Assembly (NCBI GenBank): GCA_023548195.1
Contig: JAJHZJ010000041.1
Location: 124,001-188,000 of the forward strand
Direction: 5' to 3'
Length of the DNA stretch: 64,000 bases
DNA from: Bettongia penicillata ogilbyi
Taxonomy: Eukaryota; Chordata; Mammalia; Diprotodontia; Potoroidae
Notes under the pieces: generated by a model
Database searches by the model: none
The model's input: the letters and a program-made list of their open reading frames with translations, nothing else
Told to the model about the DNA's origin: nothing
Program-made: the position numbers and the translations under genes
Part shown: positions 43,747 to 55,859 of the stretch, in pieces
Layout: each line of letters starts with the position of its first letter
How positions within the stretch are numbered: position 1 is the stretch's first letter

Positions 43747-46700
43747 CAATCAGTGTTAGCAATGTAGAGAAAGATTAACAGCAGTCTAATGTTTAGGAGA
43801 ATGACATAATATCAGAAGTCAACAAATGTGTATCTTACCACTCAGTTAGTGAAATTTTGAACAAAAAGAAAGACAAGATCTTCCTGGTAGCCGCTTAGAA
43901 AATGTTTAAGAAGAAATGCATCCATAGTCATTCCCATTATCTCAAAGGGAACCATAATTACTTTGTCAGATAAAATACAGAGAGGATGCCATCTTCCTCG
44001 GACTATCAAATTCCTCAGAGTCGTCATGCATAATCATTTAGCAAGTAAAGGCAGGAGGGGAACTCAGGCTAATACAAATTGATCTTGCAGTAGGACCTAA
44101 AGCAACATGTAGCAAAATGGTGAATATAGAACAAAATGGAGTTAGTTACACGAATTCTTAGCAAACTCCTTTCCGGTATTAAAAGTTCTATTTTAATACT
44201 TCTGAAACAGGAGAATGAGAGAAGAGGTAAAAATGAAAAAAAAGATTCTGAAATAAAGAGATGGGAAGTTAGGAAAACTCCTAGTAAAAAGCCTCAATCT
44301 CCTTAGTAGGTATGAATATTTCTTTTCCTATTCTAGTTGAAATTTTAGTTTTTCCTATTGCCTCCTGCCTTCTTCTGAAAAGTTAGAGGGTTGAAACAAA
44401 AGGTCAAAAAAATAGCATAGCTTTGAAAACAAAGGACGATATGAAGATACCCCATACACAACCATGACATCCTTCCCCTGTGGCATGACAGTTTAGTTGG
44501 ATGGGTAAGGAAAAAGCTACAGTATCAGGCAGAAACTTGGGGTGAAAATTGTCGGATAATAAGCAGTCTGTTCCAGATGTAGTAAACAACAGCTGGAACA
44601 ATTGCCCAGGAATTTGGGAAAACTGGGGTTTTATTTACAGTAAAAGACCAACTTCTTGTCTGAGGAATATATGAGGCCCTTACTGTGATCATCCTATGTT
44701 TGTGAGTATTCTGTGAGGTAATACATAAACTGGGGTTTAAGGTCTTATGTCAAAAGGTGCTCCTTTTAGAAAATAGATATGCAGATGATAGATTAAGCTA
44801 CTGATAAACCCGTCAAACTGCATGTTATTTGTCATGCTATCATACACATTATGTTTCTATTTACAATATGGGAAACGAGCTTCTAGCAACAGCTTTCCAT
44901 TTTTATCTTTCTGTCTATTTCATAATATTTCATAATCAGTAATACTTTTTTTTTACAAACTCATAAGACTTATAAATATTTTTGCCTAGTGCTCATAAGT
45001 AATCTGTAGCAATAAACCTCAGTCTTCTTTAAAAACAAAATCAAAAGGTGTTCTTTTATGGCGAGGTAGTGGGGTTTTATCCAGGAAATGTCCTCTGATG
45101 ACCTTTGGTCAATAACAAAGCTCTCTGAAAGCAAGAAAGTGAATAGCAAATGAAGCCTAAGTGCACGAAATGCCAACAGAAACATTTGATGTGCTGAGTG
45201 ATCGACTAAATGCACTCCCCACTCCCAGAACTATGCTACACATACCAAAAACACCCAATAAATCTTGACCAGACAAGATTTCCAGGATGCATTCAGAAGC
45301 ACTTATCATTAGTATGGTCTCATAGACCTAAAGCATGGACATCTCCATTGCATTAGTTTACGTTGTCTAATCCCAAGAAGATTGACACTGTATTTTCTAT
45401 TTTCCATAAGAGATCAAGGTCTCGTTAACTTACCAGGGCCTGGCAGGTAGAACCAAGTTATCTGTTTGTTTGTTTGATTGGTTTTATAATTGGACTATAA
45501 TCTATCTTCTGCCCCAGTCAATGTCAGCAATGTATCTATATTCCTTCTGTACTTGCACATTTGGTCAATTTCATATAAAGAATGGTTGAAGGAATTGAGG
45601 ATGTTTTCAGGAACACATGATAGATATCTTCAGGCATTTGGAACATTGTCATGCAAAGACTTGGTCTTGAAACTTACCATATATTATCACTGAGAACATT
45701 TAATAAATAATGTTTTGCATTAAAAGAGGAAAAGCAACAGTAAAAATAGTAAGACAGTAAAAGTCAGGCAGACAGTTGAGTAGTTGATGTAAAAAATTAG
45801 GAGCCAAAAACATAATAAAAAATTGTAACTATGCCCAGATCTATATTTAAGCAAAAGAACCATAATTTCTACTTTGGAGGAAGGCTCCTAAATTGGCAAG
45901 CTAAAAGAAGTCAATGGAATCTTTCTTTGCATTATTTAGCAAATAGTAAATATATTTCATGTTCAGTACGTAAATAATGCCATTTCTCTAAGGTGTTCTA
46001 AATATTTTGCAAACATTAAGTCAGCTTCACAGCATTAGCTCAATGCCAGCTGTTAGTGCCTTGAACATAGCAGATACTTAATAAAATAATTGGAGCTGAA
46101 TTGAATTGGACAGGAAGAAAAGCTGAGTTGGTAGAAGACTAAGTCACAGGAAACAACTTGGCAGAATTAAAAATAGACTTTAGCTTTATCATACCTATAT
46201 TCAGTGGTCTTCTATCTTCTGAGTTTCTCAGTCAAGCACATAACTCTAGGAGAAGAGTTCATTTCAATATCTGCTATTTTGACAGCTGAAGGACAAAATC
46301 TAGACTCCGACTCTGGTGCAAAACCAGGTAGATTCAGAAATTCAGCAAGTTTTGAACTAATTTGTAAAGCAAGTGGGTGTTATTATTGTAGTGTTCATGG
46401 GCAAAGCATTCTGCCATCACAAACTCACAAGACAAGTCTCCCAGAGAACAATTATCCAAACTTCAAAGGACTCTGGGTCCATATCCCCTAATACCATAGT
46501 TCAGTGCACTTACCGATGCATTCATTTTTAAGTCAGAAAACATGGTTAAGTTTAAATTATAGACACAACAAAAATAACACCGTAAGAAAAGTAATAAAGC
46601 CACTTTCCCACAAATAAGTAAAATATAGCATCAGTGGAAAGAAAGAGAACATATAGGTAGCATATATAAAAGAGCACACAAGTTTTAAGACTCATACTTA

Positions 46701-47705
46701 GGGAACATCAACTAAAAAAATTATAGATGGGGTAACTCATGCCTGCAAGACTATTGATTTCTTCTAGTGATGGCTTTGTGCTGCTTCTATCAACCCAATC
46801 TCTGCTGGGTTTGTAACCTCTCTGAGGTGATGTTTAATTGGAACAAATCTGTTAAAAAGTGCTTGACAAAAATACTAACATCTACCTGACATACACTACC
46901 TAGTTGGATGCAGTCTCTGCTGGACATTGTTCAAATGGATTCGTATTCTCTACCGGAAGCTGCTTTACTGGACATGTATACTCTGCTGGACACTGCTCTG
47001 TTCGGTGCTCTGCGGACTGCAACTTCTGGCTTCTCTGAATTCTTGTGTTTTACAAAGGAAGAAAAGTTCTGCCTTGCTCTTTCAACCTACAGCCCATAGA
47101 TGTTTTCCAATTCTTTTAGAAACTACAGGAAATTTTGCAGGGATCACTAATGTCCCCAGCAGGAAATTCTCAACCCCCAGGCACCAATTATACCATTTAT
47201 AACAAAGATCTGGGTTCATTTCCTGAGACTAAGCCTTTTCTATTTTGTCCTTAACTTTCTGTGACTCTGAGTCAGTGAAGCATTCCATGCACAAACCATC
47301 TAATTTCTGTCCAATTCTTCTTAGTGATACTCTGGGCATCTTTGTCAGGAGGTTTTGGAGTAAAAAAAATAATATTCTCTTAAGTTGTTGAATTTTTTAT
47401 AACTTTTGAGCCACAGTAATTGAAATCATCAGTATTAGTCTCAGATGAAGTTTTACATAGAGCAACTTTTGCCAAAATAAAATGTGGGCTTACGTTGGTC
47501 TGTTAGTTCCTTGCCTAAAACTGATATTGATACAAGAAGTGAAATAGGAAGAAAAAATTAAATACCAAAGAATGTGTTCCTCCTTCATAATTCTGTTCCC
47601 TGCCTCCCTGAAGTGAAAAAAGGTTAGAAAAGCCTTTGCCCCTAGTTCTTAGAATCCATAAATGATGTCAACGCTTCCATCTTACTCACTTTTCACTTTC
47701 TCTCA
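43747..47705. other. 4-kb stretch without recognised repeats
   Basis: No repeat family, RNA gene or convincing coding exon is seen. Short frames on both strands (for example 44,970-45,215 on the minus strand and 46,204-46,491 on the plus strand) have no domain. At 46,910-47,020 degenerate copies of a 'TGCT..CTGGACA' motif recur. Confidence 0.4.
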
Positions 47706-47829
47706 AGCTAAAACATACTCATAGATCTCTCTCCCCCCTTCTCTCCTCTCCTTTCTCCTCCTCTTCCTCCTCCTTTTTCTCCTCTGTCTGTCTGTCTCTC
47801 TCTCTCTCCTTCTGTCTCTGTGTCTCTCC

Positions 47830-47878
<49 letters not shown>

Positions 47879-47885
47879 TGTGTCT
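47706..47885. repeat. Compound CT/GT microsatellite
   Basis: A pyrimidine tract (TCTC, CCTC, TGTC units) passes into (TC)n and then (TG)n at about 47,861-47,882. The reverse strand gives an Arg/Glu-rich frame of no significance. Confidence 0.95.
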
Positions 47886-48880
47886 CTTCTTCTCTCCTAA
47901 AACTCATTTGAATGCTACTTATTTCCAGTTGATATTTGTGATGCCAGCAAGGATGTACCAAAGCTAACTCATACCAAATTAATGTTCAGTGTAAGCACTG
48001 ACATCTGGAAATCAGTGAACTACAAATTGGAACTTGTTGGTTTTGCTAACTACCTACATTTAAAGAAGTGTTGGAGAAAGTGTTGATAATGCAAATTAAA
48101 CTTATAAATATGTCCTATGTACATCTAGTTGTTAAACATTTACCAGCATACCCCTGACTGTCAGCCACAACTGAGATCCAATAGAACCAGCCTTCCTTTC
48201 CATCACTTTCCTTCCAACTAAAAACCAATTGTAGTCAAAATCATATGGATGATATGATTGAAAAATTATGAAAACTCAGCAAAACTCAAGTATCTAGTGT
48301 TTTTTCATTCCAGTACTAGAGACTATATTTTGTCTGTATAATGCCCTAAGTAGTCTGGAACTTTTTTAACGTTCCCCGTTTAACCTTTACACGTGAGTCC
48401 CACTCCTGGCATCATGGAGTTGAAATTTCTCCTATCTGTGAAGTACTCATAATTCTTGAATTTTATCATCCAGCAATCTCCAGAAGCACATATACTCACA
48501 AGACTAAAGAAATGAACGGTTGTATTTATAAGTTAATAAGGAAAAGACCTCATTTCTGAGCTCATGAATATAATTTCTTTTTACATCCTGGTGCTGGCTG
48601 TTTCACCGCGTAGCCCTATTAACTGTCCTCTGTAATCCTGTTATTCTCTTTAGCCTCCAGCAGATGGTGCTCATTCATCTTTCCAAGGGAGCACCTCTAA
48701 CAAGTAAACCAGAGACAGAAAAGAAAATGCCGGATGTACATTTTATATTTTAAAGTCAAACCTCTGTTATTTTTAATCGCACCCTGGAGTCCACTCATCC
48801 CAGTTTAGAACCTCACAAATGTTTCTTAGGAGCTCTAAAGAATGTCTTTCTTTGTATTTCAAAAATAAATATCTGTTTTC
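47886..48880. other. Unassigned intergenic DNA
   Basis: Repeat-poor. It holds the CTCF-like motif listed next. Confidence 0.4.
48657..48670 (+). promoter_or_regulatory. CTCF-like binding motif
   Basis: CCAGCAGATGGTGC agrees with the CTCF core consensus CCASYAGRKGGCRS at 13 of 14 positions (T for C at the 12th). Such motifs are frequent by chance and in SINEs. Occupancy is unknown. Confidence 0.35.
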
Positions 48881-49111
48881 AGACAGCTAGATGACATAGG
48901 GTCTTGAGTCAGGAAGATCTGAGTTCAAATTCTACCTCAGACACATACTAGCTGTGTGACCCTGAGCAAGTCACTTAACTTTTATTTGTCTCAGTTTCCT
49001 CAACTGTAAAATGACAGTAATAATTTCAGGTTGCTGTAAATGATCACAGGAGATATTTGTAAAAGTTCTTAGCCTAGTACCTGATATTTCATAGGTAAAT
49101 GTTTATTCCAC
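48881..49111 (+). repeat. tRNA-headed SINE with CORE/MIR-like tail
   Basis: The head 'AGACAGCTAGATGACATAGG' and box-B-like 'GAGTTCAAATTCTACCTCAG' are followed by 'TTTCCTCAACTGTAAAATGA' and 'TCTTAGCCTAGTACCTGATA'. It has the same head as the RTE-tailed SINEs but a CORE-SINE type 3' part. Confidence 0.78.
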
Positions 49112-51193
49112 TTCCTTCAACAGAACATAGGTCCACAGTGACTTGTTGTATCTTTTCTCCCTCCCAGAGTGACAAGGTATCTGGTGGTAAATTTATTAAC
49201 AGTCAGACATTTGGGAAGAAAAAAAAGAAAAGAAAATGCAGCTAAACACATTACTAAATTTTTTGCATTCCTTTTCTTAAGCCTAGACAAACAACAAAGC
49301 AATGTCAAATCCTGATTTTTAGCTTTTGCCATTTTCAGAACTTTAATGCTTACACAAAAAATTCAACAACTGAGAGGTAGTGTGAGCTGGCTCTAGAATA
49401 CCCCTGGAAATATAGCTCCTCTTTGCAACAATTCTTCCCCTATAGGTACGGAGACTTGAGGCGCTTTCAATCTCACCCCAACTATGCCTCCATGCCACCT
49501 TAATTACCCAGAGTTGATTTCTGAAACACCCAGAAATGGGAGGAGGGCCAGTGCCTTTCATTTCACAGAACTGTTCTGGAGATGTGGGAATTTTGCCTTC
49601 CAAATACTATCTATGATCTGTGGCCTAGGCTTAGTGGTAGGCTCTTTGCTCTAGCCTTGTAACAAGGTACCTAGTGACCATAAATTAGGTTTAGAAATAT
49701 TTTAGGGGATGGAGAAAGGAGGATGTACCAGTTTCCAATAATTAACCCTCAGTCTTCAGCATCAAACTAACCAGAGCATTTACAAGAATCAAAGGAATAA
49801 CATTATCATAAAGCTCTCATCACTTCAATTTGAGACAAAAAACTTTTTTTCTTGTCTAATAATATTTTCAATGTTAGTTTTCTTCTCATACAGATTCCAA
49901 GGGAAAAAGAAAACAATTAGATGGCTTTGTCTAGCTTAGATGTATCACTGACTTCATGAGAAACAGTCATCATCACCCAAAGCTTTCACTTTTTTGTGTC
50001 CCATATTTCAGGAAGCTTGCAGCATGGTCTGATGTTCATGAAAGTTTCAATTACACATGCAACAACGTGAAAAGAAATTGAGGGAAAGCCACAATATAAG
50101 AACTACATTGCCCTGCCAACACTATCAGCTCCACAGCCACAGTATGAAACCCAATTTAGAAACACCAGTTTCAGAAACCTGAGCTCTCTCTGATTTTATA
50201 AGCAGTCAGTATGCTATTTTGAAGGGGAAAGAGTTGATGCTTTCATTAAGGCTATTAGCAACAGTTGTTGCCTTTCTAATACCATAATTCAATTACTCTA
50301 ATCACTGATTATAGTCAAAGATATGTTTAATTTCTCTTCAGAAAATCCATCCCTCATTTTTCCTAATTATGTGAATTTGGAATTATTGCCAAAAACTTCT
50401 GAGACACTTAGAAATGAGATTTTCTTAATTACTGAAAAAATATAAATTATTTATATAAGCATGAAAGCTTTTTTTTCTGCTCAAAATACAGTACCAAAGT
50501 AACTAAGGTTTTTGCTAAAAGATATACATTAACAAAATCAGCAGTGTGAGTGGAGAATATGAGCTTACCCTTTTGTTCTAACTCAAATTTATGTGCCTGC
50601 TAAATCAGCATCTTGAGATGGTCTAATTCTAGCCCTGAAACTCAGGGCTCTTCTCTCCACCCAGTTGCAAGGACCTAAAATAAAATATTCCATGCTAGCT
50701 TGAGGACATACTGGCTAGCTTTTTGTTAGTGTGGTGAATAAGGATGAAAGAACTGTCAGAAACCTCATATTAGAGAAAACAAATCTTTTCTATTCCAGAG
50801 GACTGGAACTGAAGTGAACATGATTGCCCGGAGGAGACGAGGCTGAGGAGCTAGTGGCTAGAAGCAACAGCCTGCAGACAATCCACCCCTAAGAGCTGCC
50901 ATAAAACTCTCTGAGATCTGTGAAATAATGACTAGCTGGGACTACATGTTCAACAGTGACCAGCAGTCATCGTGATCATCATAAGACCAGCAGCATGAAG
51001 TGAAAATGCTATACTGAGAGGGGAAGAAACCCATCAGAATGGTGGAAAGAAATCACCAGAAGCATCAGTGGCCCTAGAATGTCAAAGGTGTGAGCTGCCC
51101 CTCCACTCCTGCAGCCTGATCACATGTGTGCTCCTTATATGCAACAAGAAATGACAAAAGAGACAAATTCAGAGAAACCAGGCAAGAGGGGTA
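49112..51193. other. 2-kb stretch without recognised repeats
   Basis: No family or coding exon recognised. The part at 50,800-51,120 is richer in G and C ('GCCCGGAGGAGACGAGGCTG') but shows no open frame. Confidence 0.4.
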
Positions 51194-52169
51194 CAGGGAT
51201 ACCTTGTTCTATTGTTTTCAGTTTATTGCACATTGCAGATGCTATGGTTTTTTACAATTAAAGGTTTGTGACAACACTGTGTCAAGCAAGTCTTTTGTCA
51301 TCATTTTTCCAACAGCATGTGCTCACGTCATCTCTCTGTGCCACACTTTGGTAATTTTCACAATATTTCAAGCTTTTCATTATTATTATACATGTTATGA
51401 TGAGCTATGATTAATGGTGTTTGATGTTTCTATTGTAATTGTTTTGGGGTTCTAGAAACTACACTAGCATAAGAACAGGAATGTAGTCAATAAATGGTGT
51501 GTGTATTCCACCTATGGGCCATTCTGTCTCTCTCACTGTCTTCATGCCTCCTTATTCCCTGAGACATAACAATATTGAAATTAGACAATTAATAACCCTG
51601 CAATGGCCTCTAGTGAAAAGGAGAATCAATAGATGAAGTAAATTTCATTGTTGGCTTATTTTATGAAATTGTCACAGCCACCTCAACCTCCAGTAGCCAC
51701 CACATCAGTCAGCAGCCATCAACATCCAGGCAAAACCCTCCACCAACAGAGAGATTATAGTTTCCTGAAGGCTCAGACGATGGTTAGTATTTTTTAAGCA
51801 ATAAAATATTTTTAATTACTGCATATTCTTTTTTGGACATAATATTATTGCACAGTTATTACACTACAATATAGTGCAAGGATAACCTTTAAATGTCTAT
51901 GAAACCAAAAAAAAAAAAAAAACCATGTGACTCACTTTATTGAGATACTTGTTTTATTGTAGTGGTCTGCCAGTGGTCTACATGAGGTAACAAGGCCTAA
52001 AGTATGGCAATGGCAATATGTGGAGCACAGGAGAAATGGGGGTGCAAAAGGTGGCTCTTCTGTTGATTGTATGGGACTGTGAGTTGGGGGAATCGAAAAC
52101 AACGGGAAAAAGTGGAGTCCTCAAAAGAATTAGCTTGTTTGAAGAGGGGCAGATTTAGGCAGTAGTAAA

Positions 52170-52260
52170 GTAGTGTTTTGTTTTGCTTTTTTTTATTTAG
52201 GACATGTTGAGTTTGAAATGCCTGTGGTGTTTCAACTTAGGAGAAAGATTAGTGCTGGAT
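52170..52260 (-). repeat. L2-like fragment, minus strand
   Basis: 'GGACATGTTGAGTTTGAAAT' followed by 'GCCTGTGGTGTTTC' is the reversed L2 RT block also seen near 10,455. The text at 52,440-52,990 ('AGGTCCAATAGGATGAGG') may be a further part of it. Confidence 0.5.
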
Positions 52261-52265
52261 ACATA

Positions 52266-52445
52266 GAGGCAGCCAAGTAGAGCAGTAGATGCAGAAACAA
52301 AAATACCTGAGTTTAGATGCTGTCTTAGACTCTTAGCTGTATGCCCATGAACTCTCCAGGCTTCAGTTTCTTTATCTGTAAAACAAAGGGACTAGATTCA
52401 CTGGTCCTTTTCCAGTTCTAAATCTGTTCTCCCGTAATCCTTTGA
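52266..52445 (+). repeat. tRNA-headed SINE with CORE-type tail
   Basis: 'AGAGGCAGCCAAGTAGAGCA' (head), 'CTTCAGTTTCTTTATCTGTA', 'TCCTTTTCCAGTTCTAAATC'. It interrupts the L2-like sequence. Confidence 0.72.
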
Positions 52446-52989
52446 TCTTAGAGTCAACTACAATGAAATGATCTCCCAACACCTGGCATCACTACAAGAG
52501 GAGAATTTAATATAGTGTAAATTAATAGTTATAATAATATAGTACAGAGAGCCTATGACAGAACTTGGAAAGTGTCCAGAGTAAAGAGGCAAGACATTTA
52601 TGATGATCCATCCAAAGAGACTAAGGAGGAGTGGTCAAAACTATTGGGAAAAATTGGGGAAAAAAACTCATGAAAACCCAGGGAGGAGAGAATACTAGTA
52701 AGAGGCATAGTAGAAGGTGTTCACATGCCAACTGTTACAGAAAGGTCCAATAGGATGAGGTTTGAGAAAGAGCTGTTAGATTTAGTGATTAAAAGTTGAT
52801 TGGTAACCTCAGAAAGGAGTTTCAGTTAATATGAAGTTAAAAGACTGATTAAAAATTTTTGAGAGAATAGAACGGGAAGGGGAGGCAGTTAAATATAGAT
52901 AGCATTTTTACAGAGGTTTTGCTGTGAAAGAAAGAAGAGATGTAAAACATACTGAGTACTTATTTCTGGATATGTTAGCTCTTTAAGGG

Positions 52990-53551
52990 GTATATCGGGT
53001 ATTCAAGAAGGACTAGCAGTTCTGGTATGGAAGATGGCCAAACCCTTTGAAAGTTGCTTATCTACCTTTGGTGTCCACCTGGCATTCAATTCTCACCTGT
53101 GGCTCCAAGAAGTTAAAGCATGAGCAGTAACCACACCCCCAGAAACACTATCTAGGCAGCAGGCTAACTTAAATTGAGAGTAGCCAACAGGCCTCAAATC
53201 TACTGGTGAGTAAGGGGGATGTCTATCCCAAGCCCAAGAAGTCTTCCCTTGGCAGAATGCATCAATAAGAACAATTTATTCTAAGGACGATGAGGGTGGT
53301 GACTGAAGTAGATGCTATGGAGTGCTTAGCATTTGGTCAGACATCAATCGTGACAAGATCATCCACTGCATCCTGGTGCATTACCAGTCATCTTGATTTT
53401 TGTCTTATCATTGGTCCCAAATAATTTTGGAAGAGAAATTGAGGCTGATGACTTTGTGCAACTCTGCCTCACTTAAATCCAATTCACCCATCAAGACATC
53501 ATCCCATGATGTCATTGATCCTCTTCAAAAATGAAAGACATAAACAATGAC
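52990..53551 (+). repeat. RTE-class LINE 3' end (tentative)
   Basis: 'GTGTCCACCTGGCATTCAAT', 'TGGCTCCAAGAAGTTAAAGC', 'GCTATGGAGTGCTTAGCATT', 'CTGATGACTTTGTGCAACTC' and 'GATGTCATTGATCCTCTTCA', ending in a short ACAA-type tail. I recognise this order as a dispersed RTE-like 3' segment that shares its final motif with SINE tails. The family name is uncertain. Confidence 0.55.
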
Positions 53552-53586
53552 AACTGAATCCACAACATCTCCAAGGTATGTCTGTA

Positions 53587-55855
53587 TAAAAGGACACAGT
53601 GAAAAGAGCAGAGTGAAATGAACAATTTAGGTAATGACTATTCTAATGTAAATAAAAGCTACTTTCAAAGGTTTAAGAATTCTTATCAGTGCAAAAACCA
53701 GTCATGACTTCAGAAGATTGATGGTGAAACTTTGTTGTTCACTTTTAGGCAGAAAGAAATTATGACACAATCATGGTGAAGAATAAGATACAGTTTTATA
53801 CATGGCCTGTGTATGAATATATTACAAAAGGGGGCTATTTTTTGTGTTGTGAGTGGAAGGGGAGGAGCAAATTTCTGGGCAACACAGTGGGATGGGTAGT
53901 GCTAGTGATTAAAAAAGACAATGAAACATTAAAATACATAAAGAGAACAAAAGAAAGATCAGAAAGGGATTTAAACAAGAAGGACAGATTTGTCACTTAT
54001 GTGTCAAATGTGTGCATATATATGTATATATATGTATTTATGTATATACATATATACACAAAAATATTGTATATAAATGAAGTTCATAATGCAAGCCTCT
54101 TTATTGTTTGCCTATTGAAAAGAAAATTTAATTTTTATAAGAAGATAAATACAACGAGTGTATTGGTAAAGGGAATTTTTCAAAAGAAAATTTGATGCTT
54201 TAAAATTTTTAACATTTTTTTTCAATTTTAACAAAATGTTTCTATATACAAAGAAGAGAAAAATAAGATTGCTCAGAAAACTATGAATTTCTATTATGTA
54301 CAGTTTTTAACTATATAAAAAAGTTAATGTGAAGGGGAGAAGGAATATAATGATGACCTTGGAAATAGGAAGACCTAGTTTCAAGTTCTGCTTCTTGTGG
54401 AACTCAAGCTCCATGTAGGTACTCCTAGATACCATGTGCCCCTGATCAAGTGTATCGTGCATCTTTTTAAGACTATCAGTTGCAAAGAGCTGATCTGCAC
54501 TAGTAGAGTGAGTTTCCTCATCTGAATGTTTACTCTATCAATGAAATCAGAAGTCCAGTTCCAATTCCTATTATATTTAACATTATAGTTCCCAAATTGC
54601 CCAGTTTGTCTGGATCCTACTCTTCTGAACTTCCTTCTGCTGTTCTCTGTATGCTTTTTAAAAATTTCATTTTTGATCTTTTCTTCATTAAGCATCACCA
54701 CCCCTCTTCACCCATTCTCCCTATATAATCCTACCTCTAAAAAAGGGAAAAGAAATAAAATCCTTCACTTGTAACAAATGACTATAGTCATGAAAAATAA
54801 AATTTAAAAAATTGATCATATCTGAAAATATATATTTCATCTGATACCTCTTGTCCATCACCTTTCTGCCAAGAAACGTGAGGTGTTCACTTCATCAACA
54901 CTGATGATCATAGCATCAGTCAGAGTTTTTAACGCTTTCAAAGTTGTTTTCTTTATATTATTGTAGTGTTTGCCTAATCTGTGCTTCCCATTTGTTAAAC
55001 CCTTGATTGAAAATATTCCACAACAAATTATTTAATGACACTTTAAACAGTAAATAATTGCCCAAGTTGCACAAATATATTGTGACAACAAACATTTATA
55101 TATTTGAAATATTTTGGATTTGTTTCTGCAGTGATTTGAAAACCATTATAGTAATGCACACAGTTTTGGTGTTCATGTAGCACCAATTACATCAAACTTC
55201 GAAGCTTCTAGTGAAGCATAATATGTTATTTTGTTGTTTTTTATGTTTCTCAACCTGTCATCAAATTGTTTCCAAATTGTCAGAAGAGTTTGACGTTAAG
55301 ATGCAAACTGAGTCCCAGTAGATGGCCCAACATAGAGATATTCCTTCAACTGTGTTCTGTAATACTGAACCAAAGTAGCTGCTTTATTCCCTTCTACTAT
55401 CTTGTAATTATACCTTAACAGCTATGTAGTAGTGTCATCAAGATATGAATTCAATCTTGCAGTACAAATGTCAGTTCACTTGAAAACTATGATCACTGGG
55501 CATGTGCAAATCAAGAGTCATCCTTGTATTTATATATTATCATATTTATTCAGTATCAAATATAAAAAATGAAATATTTTATAAATTAAAAAATACTTAA
55601 AACTACAGTAGCCCCAATGAATCATTGGATAGAAACTGTGTCTGGGAAACAATACAGGAAAATATATTAATGATGAATCTCAAGATGTTCATTTAAGTTC
55701 AGCACATTGTAATCAGGAAACTTGTCAAAATCATTCTATAGGTCATTATTCTGAAATAATAACCAAATATTTTTGAGATACCTGTATAATGACAATTTGA
55801 AAAGGGAGAAGTATAATGAAGAATGCATTAATTTTTTTTTTAATTTTGTGGAGGT
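53587..55855. other. Unassigned AT-rich DNA
   Basis: It includes a TA/TATG microsatellite (about 54,015-54,060) and a 140-codon frame (53,773-54,195) that I do not accept as a gene. The part at 54,900-55,850 may be the upstream region of the hAT element that follows, but no terminus is seen. Confidence 0.4.
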
Positions 55856-55859
55856 AATG

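Larger units (their letters stand above)
51970..53551. other. 1.58-kb block inserted inside the Tigger element
   Basis: It separates '..AGTGGTCTG' (51,969) from 'AACTGAATCCACAACATCTC' (53,552), which are neighbours in Tigger1. It contains L2-like text, a SINE and an RTE-like 3' end, listed separately. Its age is younger than the Tigger insertion. Confidence 0.65.
51194..53584 (+). mobile_element. Tigger1-like DNA transposon, internally deleted and split
   Basis: The left terminal repeat CAGGGATACCTTG starts at 51,194 after TA. The right terminus (reverse complement CAGACATACCTTG) ends at 53,584 before TA, giving the TA duplication of Tc1/mariner (pogo) elements. The left 0.4 kb follows the Tigger1 5' UTR. 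At 51,603 the start ATGGCCTCTAGTGAAAAG leads directly into the transposase C-terminal text ('QPPQPPVATTS', about 51,680), so almost the whole transposase gene is missing. The 3' UTR follows to 51,969. The last 33 bp resume at 53,552 after a 1.58-kb block of other repeats. It is non-autonomous and immobile. Confidence 0.82.

Noticed and set aside
47719..47961. Arg/Glu/Thr/His-rich minus frame
   Set aside because: A translation of the CT/GT microsatellite.
53773..54195. 140-codon open frame on the plus strand
   Set aside because: Part of it (the Tyr/Ile/Met-rich stretch) is encoded by a TA/TATG microsatellite, no domain is recognisable, and base composition is that of the flanks.
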